Assembly (NCBI RefSeq): GCF_013282575.1 | Contig: NZ_JAAAYE010000015.1 | Location: 51,951 to 115,950 of the forward strand | Length of the DNA stretch: 64,000 bases | Origin: Paraburkholderia sp. NMBU_R16 | Lineage (GTDB): Bacteria; Pseudomonadota; Gammaproteobacteria; Burkholderiales; Burkholderiaceae | Direction of reading: 5' to 3' | Shown: in pieces, positions 16,034 through 25,543 of the stretch | Layout of the letters: the number at the start of each line of letters is the position of its first letter | How positions within the stretch are numbered: position 1 is the stretch's first letter | Translations under genes and position numbers: made by a program | The notes under the pieces: model-generated | Databases searched by the model: none | What the model was told of the DNA's origin: nothing | The model's input: the letters and a program-made list of their open reading frames with translations, nothing else

Positions 16034-19000
16034 ATGCTAGCGAAGAACGAAGATGCCGTCGCACACCTGCTGGCCGATGTCGTCGACTATGCAAGAGGAC
16101 GATGGCCGGCCGAGGCGTTCGCTCCGATCGAATCGTTTCTGCGTTTCTATTACGAACTCGTCGATGTGCAGGACCTGCAAAGCCGCTCGATTGCCGATCT
16201 TTACGGCGCGGCAATGGCGCATTGGCAGACGGCCCGAAAGTTCGTGTCCGGCTCCCATTTGCTGCGCATCTATAACCCCGTCGTGGACGAGCACGGCTGG
16301 CATTCCGATCACACCGTCATCGAGATCGTCAACGACGATATGCCGTTTCTCGTCGATTCGGTCACGATGGAGATCAATCGCTGCGGATTGACGCTGCATT
16401 CGGCCATTCACCCGGTCTTTCGCGTCTGGCGCGATGCAGCAGGCGAAATCGAGCGCATCGAGCCCGGCGTCGCGGGTCAGCGCGATGAGGAGGCGGTGCA
16501 CAAGGCGCGCCTCGAATCGTTCATTCACTTTGAAATCGATCGCTGCGGCGATGCGGCGCGCTTGGCAGAACTGCGCGCCAATATCTCACGCGTGCTCGGC
16601 GACGTGCGCGCCGCCGTCGAAGACTGGCCGCGCATGATCGCGACGGCCCGCCAGACCATCAAGAGCATGGCGTCGCGCGAATCGAGTGCCGATGCCGCCG
16701 AAGCCCGTGCATTCCTCGAATGGATGGTGGCCGACCATTTCACGTTCCTGGGCCAGCGCGACTATGCACTCGTGCCGCACGGCGCGGGGCTCGGCCTGCG
16801 CGCCGTGCCCGGAACCGGGGCCGGCATCCTGCGGGCGAGCGATGCAACCGAGGTGACGCCGTTGCCATCCTCGGCGACGGCCATCATCGGCGACCCGATG
16901 CCGATCTTCCTGACCAAAGCCAATTCGCGCGCCACGGTGCACCGGCCGGGCTACCTCGATTATGTCGGCGTGAAACTCGTAGGGGAGGACGGGAAGCTGG
17001 TCGGCGAGCGGCGCTTTCTCGGTCTATACACGTCTACGGCCTATACCGGCGCCAGTGCCGACATTCCGATCGTGCGGCGCAAATGCGCGAACATCATGCG
17101 CCGCGCCGGCTTTCTCGCGAAAGGGCACCTGCATAAATCGCTCGTGACCGTGCTCGAGCAATATCCGCGCGACGAGTTGTTCCAGGCCAACGAGGACGAT
17201 CTGTATGAAATCGCCCTCGGCATCCTGCGCCTCCAGGAGCATCAGCGCACGCGGCTGTTCGTACGGCGCGACCGCTTCGAGCGCTTCGTCTCGTGCCTCG
17301 TCTTCGTGCCGCGCGAAAAGTACAACACCGATTTGCGGCGCCGCATGGCCAAGCTGCTCGCGGGCGCATACAACGGCACGAGCGTCGAGTTCACGCCGCT
17401 GTTGTCGGAATCGCCGCTGGCACGCATTCATATCGTGGTGCGGGCAGGCACGGGCGCCCTGCCGCAAGTCGATACGGTGGAGCTCGAGACTCGTCTCGTC
17501 CAGGTGACGCGCCGCTGGCAGGACGATCTTGCCGATGCGCTGCTCGAACGTTTCGGCGAAGAGGCCGGTAACCGCTTGCTGCAGCGCTATGGCGAATCGT
17601 TTCCGGCGGGCTATCGCGAGGACTACGCGGCGCGCACAGCGGTGCGCGATATCGAATTGATCGAAGCGGCGCGCGAGGGCCAGGCGTTGGCCATGAACCT
17701 CTATCGTCCAATCGAGGCTTCCTCGCGTGCGTTTCGTTTCAAGGTCTATCGCATCGGGCAATCGATCGCGCTATCACGCAGTCTGCCGATGTTGGAACAC
17801 CTCGGCGTGCGCGTGGACGAAGAGCGTCCGTATCTGATCGAGCCTCACGGCGCGACGGCAGCGTGGGTGCACGACTTCGGTCTAGAGTTGACCGACGACG
17901 TCGAGTTCGACATCGAGCACGTCAAGGCGCTGTTCGAAAATGCGTTCGCCCGCGTATGGGCCGGCGACATCGAGAACGACGACTTCAACCGGCTCGTGCT
18001 GCGCGCGCAGCTCGATGCGCGCGAAGTATCGATTCTGCGGGCTTATGCGAAATATTTGCGGCAGGTCGGCTCCACGTTCAGCGATGCCTATATCGAGCGT
18101 GCGGTGACGGGCAACCCGGCGTTGGCGCGTCAGCTCGTCGAGCTTTTCCTCGCGCGTTTCGATCCCGCGCTCGACGGCTCGCGCGAGCGCCGTACGGCAC
18201 AGTTGCTCGATGCGATCGGCGCTGCGCTCGATCAAGTGCCCAACCTCGACGAGGACAGGATTCTGAGGCAGTTTCTCGGTGTCATCACGGCGACGGTGCG
18301 CACGAACTACTTTCGGCGCGATAACCATGGCGAGCCGTTGCCGTACGTCTCATTCAAGCTCGACCCGTCGCGCGTGCCGGGGCTGCCCGAGCCGAAACCG
18401 ATGTTCGAGATCTGGGTCTATTCGCCGCGTGTCGAAGGCGTGCATTTGCGAGGGGGGCGCGTGGCGCGCGGCGGTCTGCGCTGGTCCGATCGGCGCGAGG
18501 ATTTCCGCACGGAAGTTTTGGGCCTCATGAAAGCGCAGATGGTGAAGAACACCGTGATCGTGCCGGTGGGCTCGAAAGGCGGCTTCGTCGTCAAGAATCC
18601 GCCGCTCGCTGCTGATCGCGAAGCGTTCCTGCGAGAAGGCGTGTCGTGCTATCGCACGTTCCTGCGCGGGCTGCTCGATGTGACGGACAACCGCACGCCC
18701 GGCGGGATCGTACCGCCACCCGAAGTCGTGCGCCACGATACGGACGATCCGTATCTCGTCGTCGCCGCGGACAAGGGCACCGCGACGTTTTCCGACTACG
18801 CGAATGCGATCGCGCGCGAGTATGGTTTCTGGCTCGACGATGCATTCGCCTCGGGCGGCTCGGTCGGATACGACCACAAGAAGATGGGCATCACGGCGCG
18901 TGGGGCATGGGAGTCGGTCAAGCGGCATTTCCGTGAAATGGGCATCGATACGCAGACCACCGATTTCACGGTCGTGGGTGTGGGCGACATGTCGGGCGAC

Positions 19001-20902
19001 GTATTCGGTAACGGTATGCTGCTTTCGCGTCATATCCGCCTCGTTGCTGCATTCGATCATCGGCACATCTTTCTCGATCCCGATCCGGACCCGGAGGCGA
19101 GCTTTGCCGAACGCGCGCGCCTGTTCGGGCTCGAGCGTTCGAGCTGGGCGGACTACGATACGGCGCGCATCTCGGCGGGCGGCGGCGTCTACCCGCGCAG
19201 CGCGAAGACGATTCCGCTTTCGCCGGCCGTGCGTGCGGTACTGGGCACGGAGGCGCCCACGCTCGCGCCGAACGAGCTCATTCGAGCCATTTTGCTTGCG
19301 CCGGTCGACCTGCTGTACAACGGCGGGATCGGCACCTACGTGAAGGCGACTCGGGAAACGCATGCGCAAGTGGGTGACCGCGCCAGCGATGCAGTGCGCG
19401 TGAACGGTGCCGACTTGCGCGCGAAAGTGGTCGCCGAAGGCGGCAATCTCGGCCTCACGCAACTGGGGCGTATCGAGTACGCCCTCAAAGGCGGCCGCGT
19501 CAATACCGATGCGATCGACAACTCCGCGGGGGTCGATTGCTCGGACCATGAGGTCAATATCAAGATTTTGCTGGGACTCGTCGTGGCCGAAGGCGAGCTC
19601 ACGGAGAAACAGCGCAACGCGCTGCTCGCCGAAATGACCGACGAAGTGGGCGAGCTCGTGCTGCGCGACAACTATCAGCAAACGCAGGCGCTTTCCATCG
19701 CGGGCCGTCATTCGGCGGAGCGCCTCGATGCCGAAGTACGCCTCATGCGTTCGCTCGAGCGCGCCGGGCGCCTCAATCGCGTCATCGAATTCTTGCCGAC
19801 CGACGAGGAAATCGCCGAGCGCCAGTCGGCGCATCTGGGCCTCACGTCGCCCGAGCGCGCCGTGCTGCTCGCCTACAGCAAGATGTGGCTCTTCGACGAG
19901 TTGCTCGATTCCGATCTGCCCGAGGATCCGCTCGTCGCTGACTTCTTTCGCGATTACTTTCCGAAGCCGCTGCAGGTGCGGTTCGCAGCCGCGAGCGAGC
20001 GGCACCCGCTCAAGCGTGAAATCCTCGCCACGCATGTGGCCAACATTCTGGTCAATCGCCTTGGGTGCGCGTTCGTGCATCGGCTGCAGGAAGAGACCGA
20101 TGCGAAAGCCAGCGATATCGCGAGGGCGACGATCGTCGCGCGCGATGTCTTTCACGTCGACGCGCTCTGGCGCCGGATCGATGCCCTCGACAACCGCATT
20201 GCGGGCGACGTGCAAGCGCGCATGTTCGTCGAAGTGGCGCGGCTCGTCGAGCATGCCGCGCTCTGGTTCCTTCGGCAGATGCAAGCCGGCGGCGTCGCGC
20301 GAGATGGGGCCGACGCCGCGGCGGGCGTCCCCGTTGCAGCACTCGTCGAGCGTTGCCGCGAGGCAGTCGAACGCTTGTCCTCACAGCTCGAGCAGCTGCT
20401 GCCCGCCGCGGACCGCGAGGCCCTTTCGCAACGCAGGCAGTCGCTCGAATCGGCCGGCGTGGATGGCGAACTCGCGACCTATGTCGCGCGCGGCGACATC
20501 TCGGCTTCGCTGCTCGATATCGCCGATATCGCGGCGACGACGGGCGAGCCGCTGGAACTCGTTGCCGGGGTATATTTCGCACTCGGCACCGTGCTGCACT
20601 ACGGCTTCATTGCGGAACGTGCGAACGCGCTCCCCACGCCGACGCACTGGGACGTTCTTGCGCGCGCCGCGGCGCTGACGGAGTTTGCGCGGCTCAAGCG
20701 TACGCTGACCGCCAGTGCGCTCGCCCAAACGGACGCCCAGAGCAAGCGGCCCGAAGCCATCGCCGAGGCGTGGCAGGAAAGGCGCGCCGTGCCGCTCGAA
20801 CGCTACGGCCGGCTGCTGGCCGAGCAGCGTGCGGGCGGCGGCGCGAGCCTGTCCATGCTGCTCGTGCTGGTGCGAGAAATCGCGGCGCTCGAGCGGGCGT
20901 AG
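16034..20902 (+). CDS. gdhB: NAD-specific glutamate dehydrogenase, 180 kDa type
   Basis: This is a 1622-residue cytoplasmic enzyme that deaminates glutamate to 2-oxoglutarate with NAD. Length and layout match the large GDH of Pseudomonas and Streptomyces: an N-terminal regulatory half with ACT-like regions (about 1-650), the catalytic core (about 700-1200) and a C-terminal helical region. Core motifs are the glycine/lysine block VPVGSKGGFVVKNPP (about residue 840), TDFTVVGVGDMSGDVFGNGML and VVAEGGNLGLTQLGRIEYAL. The start at ATG 16034 follows GGAGGAGTCC; the frame is open for 450 bases upstream but that part overlaps the hydrolase gene. It stands alone and suits growth on amino acids such as those released by neighbouring genes. 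Confidence 0.95.
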   Translation: MLAKNEDAVAHLLADVVDYARGRWPAEAFAPIESFLRFYYELVDVQDLQSRSIADLYGAAMAHWQTARKFVSGSHLLRIYNPVVDEHGWHSDHTVIEIVNDDMPFLVDSVTMEINRCGLTLHSAIHPVFRVWRDAAGEIERIEPGVAGQRDEEAVHKARLESFIHFEIDRCGDAARLAELRANISRVLGDVRAAVEDWPRMIATARQTIKSMASRESSADAAEARAFLEWMVADHFTFLGQRDYALVPHGAGLGLRAVPGTGAGILRASDATEVTPLPSSATAIIGDPMPIFLTKANSRATVHRPGYLDYVGVKLVGEDGKLVGERRFLGLYTSTAYTGASADIPIVRRKCANIMRRAGFLAKGHLHKSLVTVLEQYPRDELFQANEDDLYEIALGILRLQEHQRTRLFVRRDRFERFVSCLVFVPREKYNTDLRRRMAKLLAGAYNGTSVEFTPLLSESPLARIHIVVRAGTGALPQVDTVELETRLVQVTRRWQDDLADALLERFGEEAGNRLLQRYGESFPAGYREDYAARTAVRDIELIEAAREGQALAMNLYRPIEASSRAFRFKVYRIGQSIALSRSLPMLEHLGVRVDEERPYLIEPHGATAAWVHDFGLELTDDVEFDIEHVKALFENAFARVWAGDIENDDFNRLVLRAQLDAREVSILRAYAKYLRQVGSTFSDAYIERAVTGNPALARQLVELFLARFDPALDGSRERRTAQLLDAIGAALDQVPNLDEDRILRQFLGVITATVRTNYFRRDNHGEPLPYVSFKLDPSRVPGLPEPKPMFEIWVYSPRVEGVHLRGGRVARGGLRWSDRREDFRTEVLGLMKAQMVKNTVIVPVGSKGGFVVKNPPLAADREAFLREGVSCYRTFLRGLLDVTDNRTPGGIVPPPEVVRHDTDDPYLVVAADKGTATFSDYANAIAREYGFWLDDAFASGGSVGYDHKKMGITARGAWESVKRHFREMGIDTQTTDFTVVGVGDMSGDVFGNGMLLSRHIRLVAAFDHRHIFLDPDPDPEASFAERARLFGLERSSWADYDTARISAGGGVYPRSAKTIPLSPAVRAVLGTEAPTLAPNELIRAILLAPVDLLYNGGIGTYVKATRETHAQVGDRASDAVRVNGADLRAKVVAEGGNLGLTQLGRIEYALKGGRVNTDAIDNSAGVDCSDHEVNIKILLGLVVAEGELTEKQRNALLAEMTDEVGELVLRDNYQQTQALSIAGRHSAERLDAEVRLMRSLERAGRLNRVIEFLPTDEEIAERQSAHLGLTSPERAVLLAYSKMWLFDELLDSDLPEDPLVADFFRDYFPKPLQVRFAAASERHPLKREILATHVANILVNRLGCAFVHRLQEETDAKASDIARATIVARDVFHVDALWRRIDALDNRIAGDVQARMFVEVARLVEHAALWFLRQMQAGGVARDGADAAAGVPVAALVERCREAVERLSSQLEQLLPAADREALSQRRQSLESAGVDGELATYVARGDISASLLDIADIAATTGEPLELVAGVYFALGTVLHYGFIAERANALPTPTHWDVLARAAALTEFARLKRTLTASALAQTDAQSKRPEAIAEAWQERRAVPLERYGRLLAEQRAGGGASLSMLLVLVREIAALERA

Positions 20903-21065
20903 CATTTCAGGGCAATCCGGCAGCGCTTGTCAGATGAATGGTACAAATGTTGCTGCATTGCAGCTTTTCTGAACCGTTCGCGCACTAGTGAAGTCGTATC
21001 CAGACCGGTCAGGGCCGCATCGCCGCGGTCCGGTCCCGTCTTCGGTATGGCCTTCCCCCTTTGTT

Positions 21066-23705
21066 ATGCGCAAATTCATCGTCCTCGCGTTGTTTTTATC
21101 GTTTTTGTCTTTTACGGTCTGCGCCGAGCCCGCCGCGACCGCATCGGCATCTGCGCCCGCGCCCGCGTCCGCATCCGCATCCGCATCCGCATCCGCTGCC
21201 GCGGGCGCCTCGAATCCCTCGCCCGTCACGCTCACGCCAGATCAGGCCAAGCGCGCACTCGACGCACTGAACGACCCGAGAACGCGCACGAAAATCACCG
21301 ATACGCTCCGTGCCATCGCCGCGGCCGGCGCATTGAGCGCGCCACCGGCCAGCGCCGCGTCGGCCGCGAGCGCGGCGCCAGCACCGGCTAGTGGCGCGTC
21401 GGTCGTCCTGGCCGCGATCGCCCAGAACGGACTGGTCTCGCAGCTCTCGCGGCAGACCGCCGCCACGATTCGTCATGCGGCGTCGTCGGTGAAGGCATCG
21501 GCGGCGGCGTTGCTCGACGTCCATTCCGTTCGTGCCTGGTGGGGATATGAAATCGAGAGCATCCCCGGCCGCGCGCAATTGCGGGAGTTGGCGGCTACGC
21601 TCTCGGCCTCGCTGTTGCCGGCGTGGCTGGTCGGAGTGCTGTTGGCTCGGCTGCTCAAAAAGCACATCGAGGCGCTCGGCAACCGTGGTGTCGCGCGTGA
21701 GGCGCCGGCCGTGGCGCCCGAGGCGATGACCGAGGCTGAGGCCGGCACGGCGGCCGATGGCGGGATGACCGCCGGCGGGGCGCAGGCCGATGCGGCTTCG
21801 GCCGATGCCATACCGTTGCAGGCCGCAGGCATCGATGCACGATCGATCGAATCCGACGCCGAGCGCGCCGCGCGCAGCCAGCGCAATGCCGCGCGCGCGG
21901 TGCAGCACTGGTCGCTCTTGCAGCGGCTGCCGTTCGCATTGCTGCACACGCTGTTGAAGGCGGTGCCGCTTGCGGTATCCGTCGTCATCGCGGTCGTTGC
22001 GATGTCGTTGCTGACCGACGATGGGACGCCCGAAGAGGCGGTGCTCGACACGCTGATCCAGGTCTATGCGATCGCGCGTGTCGTGGCGCTGGCCTGCGGG
22101 CTCCTGCTGGCAAGCGATGCGCCGAAGCTGCGCCTGTTGCCGATCAGCGACGAATCGGCCGTTTTCGTCGAGCGATGGCTCATGTGGCTCGTTGCCGTGG
22201 TGGCCGTCGGCATTGCGTTGGCGGAGGCTCCGGTGCCGTTGGGCCTGTCGCCCGAAGCGCATCTCGGCATCGTCAAGACGGTGACGCTCGTCGGCCATAT
22301 CATGGTCGCGATTCTGATTTTGCAGATTCGCCGCCCCGTGCGGCAATGGATTCGCGACGCCACCGGGCGCACGCGCGCGTTCAAGCTCGTGGGCCAGTGG
22401 CTTGCGGGCGCCTGGGCCTACATCGCGGTATTCGTCGTGATCGCGCTGTGGTTCATCTGGGCGCTCGATGTTCGCGATGGTTATCGCATCGTGCTGGGGC
22501 GCGGCGGGATATCGCTCGGGATCCTGATCGGCGCGCGTCTTGCGGCGATCGTGGCGTCCGGCGTGCTTGGCCGCATGTTCCGTTCGACGAACGGCGAGAA
22601 GGGTTCGATCGCGCTCGCGCGGGCGCATCGTTACTATCCGATGCTGCGCGGGATCATCACGGTTGCGATCGTCCTCGCAGCTGCAAATTTCGTCCTGTCG
22701 ATCTGGGACCTTCACCCTTGGCAGGCATTCGTCCAGAAAGACCTCGGGCGGCGGCTCGTATCGGCGGTCGTGACAGTGGCGATCGCGGCATTCGCGGCCA
22801 TTGCCGTATGGGAGGCAATCAACGTTTCGATCGAGCGGCGCCTGCTCAAATGGACGACCGCGGGCGATCTCATGCGGGCGGCGCGCTTGCGCACGCTGTT
22901 GCCGATGCTGCGCACGACGCTGTTCATCGGTATCGCGCTCGTGGTCGGTCTCACGGGATTGAGCGAAATCGGCGTGAACATCGGTCCGCTGCTGGCGGGC
23001 GCCAGTATCTTCGGCGTTGCGCTCGGCTTCGGTTCGCAAAAGCTCGTGCAGGATTTTATTACCGGCATGTTCCTGCTGATGGAAAACGCGATGCAGGTGG
23101 GCGATTGGGTCACGGTGGCGGGCGTCTCGGGTACGGTCGAATATCTGTCGATTCGCACGGTGCGCCTGCGCGGCGGTGACGGGTCGCTCCATACCATTCC
23201 GTTCAGTTCCGTCACGACGGTAAACAATTCGAATCGCGGACTCGGCAATGCTTCCGTGAAGATCAACATCGCTTATGGTCAGGACGTCGATCTCGCCGTG
23301 CAGACCTTGAACGATATCGGCGCTTCGTTGCGCGAAGACCCGAAGTTCAAGGATGGCATCGTGTCGGACTTCAGCTTCTGGGGCGTGGATCAAGTCGATG
23401 GTGCGATGGTGACGCTGGTCGGTCAGATGCAGTGCCGCGATACGGCACGCTGGCCCGTGCAGCGCGAATTCAACCGGCGCATTCTCGAGATGTTCCGGGC
23501 GAGGGGTATCGAAATCGCGAATCCGCTGCGAAGCACCGTGGTCGTTCCCGCTCGAGGTGCCAATGGTGCAGTTGCGGAAAACTCAGTGGATGATCCCGCA
23601 CAAAGCGACGACGAGCAGCCTGGGCCGCCCGCACCGAAGTCGGACGGCAGCCAGCATGCGCTGGGTGGACCGGATGCCTCCCGGCGAACCGGATCGAAGC
23701 ACTAA
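21066..23705 (+). CDS. Large MscS-family mechanosensitive channel
   Basis: This is an 879-residue inner membrane protein. A signal peptide (MRKFIVLALFLSFLSFTVC) precedes an Ala/Ser/Pro-rich periplasmic tract, then several hydrophobic helices and a C-terminal MscS domain (about residues 620-800). The pore and beta-domain signature is PLLAGASIFGVALGFGSQ, followed by DFITGMFLLMENAMQVGDWV. Such proteins (YbiO/MscM type) open under membrane tension and release osmolytes. The start at ATG 21066 gives the signal peptide, though there is no obvious Shine-Dalgarno. A hexanucleotide repeat encodes part of the low-complexity tract. Between helices a linker rich in Ala, Glu and Asp carries an MTEAEAGTAADGG stretch. 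Confidence 0.88.
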   Translation: MRKFIVLALFLSFLSFTVCAEPAATASASAPAPASASASASASAAAGASNPSPVTLTPDQAKRALDALNDPRTRTKITDTLRAIAAAGALSAPPASAASAASAAPAPASGASVVLAAIAQNGLVSQLSRQTAATIRHAASSVKASAAALLDVHSVRAWWGYEIESIPGRAQLRELAATLSASLLPAWLVGVLLARLLKKHIEALGNRGVAREAPAVAPEAMTEAEAGTAADGGMTAGGAQADAASADAIPLQAAGIDARSIESDAERAARSQRNAARAVQHWSLLQRLPFALLHTLLKAVPLAVSVVIAVVAMSLLTDDGTPEEAVLDTLIQVYAIARVVALACGLLLASDAPKLRLLPISDESAVFVERWLMWLVAVVAVGIALAEAPVPLGLSPEAHLGIVKTVTLVGHIMVAILILQIRRPVRQWIRDATGRTRAFKLVGQWLAGAWAYIAVFVVIALWFIWALDVRDGYRIVLGRGGISLGILIGARLAAIVASGVLGRMFRSTNGEKGSIALARAHRYYPMLRGIITVAIVLAAANFVLSIWDLHPWQAFVQKDLGRRLVSAVVTVAIAAFAAIAVWEAINVSIERRLLKWTTAGDLMRAARLRTLLPMLRTTLFIGIALVVGLTGLSEIGVNIGPLLAGASIFGVALGFGSQKLVQDFITGMFLLMENAMQVGDWVTVAGVSGTVEYLSIRTVRLRGGDGSLHTIPFSSVTTVNNSNRGLGNASVKINIAYGQDVDLAVQTLNDIGASLREDPKFKDGIVSDFSFWGVDQVDGAMVTLVGQMQCRDTARWPVQREFNRRILEMFRARGIEIANPLRSTVVVPARGANGAVAENSVDDPAQSDDEQPGPPAPKSDGSQHALGGPDASRRTGSKH
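21165..21194 (+). repeat. In-frame hexanucleotide repeat in the MscS-type gene
   Basis: Five tandem units follow one another: GCGTCC once, then GCATCC four times (21171-21194). Each unit codes Ala-Ser, so unit loss or gain keeps the reading frame and only changes linker length. It lies just after the predicted signal peptide. Confidence 0.8.
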
Positions 23706-23883
23706 AAGACAGGTCGTTGAGTATTGGCGTAATCCGCTCGTTATACTGAGCCCGCTGCCGAAACCAGTCCTCATTGGCACAAAGCGCCCACGCGCGAACG
23801 GCAGCAGACGTAGCAGTACAAGCACAGGCAATAGCGAGCGGTCTTCTTCTTTTCCACCCTCAGGAATTCAACAAGGAACGCCC

Positions 23884-24945
23884 ATGCTTACTCGCTCCAT
23901 CTTATCGGTCGCCGCGTTGGCGCTTGCGGCATGCGCGGCGACGGCCTCCAATGCGCAGGACAACGCCGATAGCTTTACGGAAACCGCCTCGGCCGGCCAT
24001 CCGGTCAAGGTCATGATCGTTTCGATGTTCGGTCCCGAGGGCCAGGTATGGCTCGATCATCTCGGGCCGTGGAAGCCGATTCCCGTCGCCGGTTTATCGC
24101 CCGACTATCCAGAGGTCAAGTGCAACCGGCAGGATGTCTGTGTCGTCACGACCGGAATGGGCCACGCGAATGCGGCGGCCTCGATCATGGCACTGACGTT
24201 CTCGCACCGATTCGATTTGCGCCATACCTATTTCCTGATCGCCGGAATCGCGGGCATCGACCCCGCGCAAGGTACGCTCGGTTCGGCAGCATGGGCGAAG
24301 TATCTCGTCGACTTCGGCATTCAGTGGGAGCTCGATGGGCGTGAGATTCCGCCGGGTTGGAATACCGGCTATCTCGGCATCAATACGAAAAGCCCTACCG
24401 AGAAGCCGCCGCTCGATTACCGCACCGAGGTCTTCCAGTTGAATACGCGCCTTGCCGATGCAGCGTTCGCGCTCTCGCGGAACGTGACACTGTCGGATAG
24501 CCAACAAGCGCAGGCTGCGCGCGCCAAATACAGTTACGCGCCGGCCAACCAGCCGCCTAAGGTCGTTCAGTGCGATACGCTAGCCGGCGATACCTGGTGG
24601 TCCGGGACGCTGCTTGGCGAGCGTGCGCGCGAATGGACGAAGATCATGACCGACGGCAAGGGGGTCTATTGCACGACCCAGCAGGAGGACAATGCGACCT
24701 ACGAAGCCTTGAAGCGTGCGGCCAGCGTGCACCGCGTGGATCTGAACCGCGTAGCCGTGCTGCGTTCAGGCTCGGACTTCGATCGGCCCTACGCGGGTCA
24801 GACGAGTGCCGATAACCTGCTCAACTACGCGGACCAGGGCGGCTTCGGTCCGGCCGTTGCCAATCTGTTTCTGGCCGGCAATCCGCTCGTTCAAGAGATC
24901 GTGACGCACTGGGACGATTGGCGCAACGGCGTGCCGCAGCACTGA
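23884..24945 (+). CDS. Purine nucleoside permease (NUP family) protein
   Basis: This is a 353-residue exported protein of the NUP family (purine nucleoside permease, related in fold to nucleoside phosphorylases). The start at ATG 23884 follows AAGGAACGCCC. The N-terminus MLTRSILSVAALALAACAA has a lipobox-like LAAC, though cleavage after SNA is also possible. Family blocks are VMIVSMFGPEGQVWLDHL, VVTTGMGHANAAASIMAL, YFLIAGIAGIDPAQGTLGSA and VLRSGSDFDRPYAGQTS. In fungi NUP mediates nucleoside uptake; bacterial members are secreted and their action is unclear, but the PNP-like fold makes periplasmic nucleoside cleavage plausible. Flanking genes give no further hint. Confidence 0.85.
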   Translation: MLTRSILSVAALALAACAATASNAQDNADSFTETASAGHPVKVMIVSMFGPEGQVWLDHLGPWKPIPVAGLSPDYPEVKCNRQDVCVVTTGMGHANAAASIMALTFSHRFDLRHTYFLIAGIAGIDPAQGTLGSAAWAKYLVDFGIQWELDGREIPPGWNTGYLGINTKSPTEKPPLDYRTEVFQLNTRLADAAFALSRNVTLSDSQQAQAARAKYSYAPANQPPKVVQCDTLAGDTWWSGTLLGERAREWTKIMTDGKGVYCTTQQEDNATYEALKRAASVHRVDLNRVAVLRSGSDFDRPYAGQTSADNLLNYADQGGFGPAVANLFLAGNPLVQEIVTHWDDWRNGVPQH

Positions 24946-25062
24946 GGGGCGCACCCGTCGCGGCGGCATCGCGCCGCCGCGACGAGAACGGCACCCAATT
25001 CGGCGTGTCGACATCCCAGTTATCGAGCAGCGACAAATCCGTATCGAACATGATCCGGCTCG

Positions 25063-25356
25063 TCATTGACGGGCAAGCGAAACACCCGTGCTGCCTTCGC
25101 GGTCCGCGATACGTGCCGCCTGCGTTTGGCCTTCGAGCCCGATGTTCGGATAGCTTTGCTTGTTCATCGAGGGGAGCGTGCCATCGCGTTGAGCGGCGGC
25201 CACTTCGGCTCGCACTTCGGCACGCGTTTTCGTGCTCGTGCCGATCCACGATTGATCGTTGTAAGTGCCGTTGTGTCCGATGCCGCCATCGGCGAATGCA
25301 GCGGTGCTCGCGACGAGCGAAGTCAAAAGGGCGGCGATGAGGGAAGTGCGCTTCAT
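25063..25356 (-). CDS. DUF4148 secreted protein
   Basis: This is a 97-residue exported protein. The ATG at 25356 follows AGGAGCATCCATC, and a signal peptide MKRTSLIAALLTSLVASTAAFA is evident. The mature part contains the DUF4148 hallmark TRAEVRAEVAAAQRDGTLPSM. DUF4148 proteins are small periplasmic proteins of unknown role that are abundant in Burkholderiaceae, often many copies per genome, which helps place the organism. It is a single gene convergent with the NUP gene. No function is known. Confidence 0.88.
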   Translation of the reverse strand: MKRTSLIAALLTSLVASTAAFADGGIGHNGTYNDQSWIGTSTKTRAEVRAEVAAAQRDGTLPSMNKQSYPNIGLEGQTQAARIADREGSTGVSLARQ

Positions 25357-25543
25357 GATGGATGCTCCTGTCTGTTCGATGCGGCGTCTGACGATCAGTG
25401 CCGCGACAGTTGCAAATGTAGTGTTCGAAGCGCGCTCGATAAATCTACGAATCGTGAATTGATTTGTCGCGCGGACAAAACAATGAAGCGAAGTCAAACG
25501 TATCCAGGCGCCCGGAAAAAGCGGCGCCCGCAGGTCTCGCCCC

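Noticed and set aside
18350..20284. Long open frame of 644 codons on the minus strand, opposite the glutamate dehydrogenase gene
   Set aside because: Its translation is His/Arg/Asp-rich with no recognisable domain and lies wholly opposite a certain gene; high-GC codon use keeps the antisense frame open.
21096..23393. Long minus-strand frame of 765 codons opposite the MscS-type channel gene
   Set aside because: Repetitive Arg/His/Asp translation without any family; antisense shadow of a clear gene.
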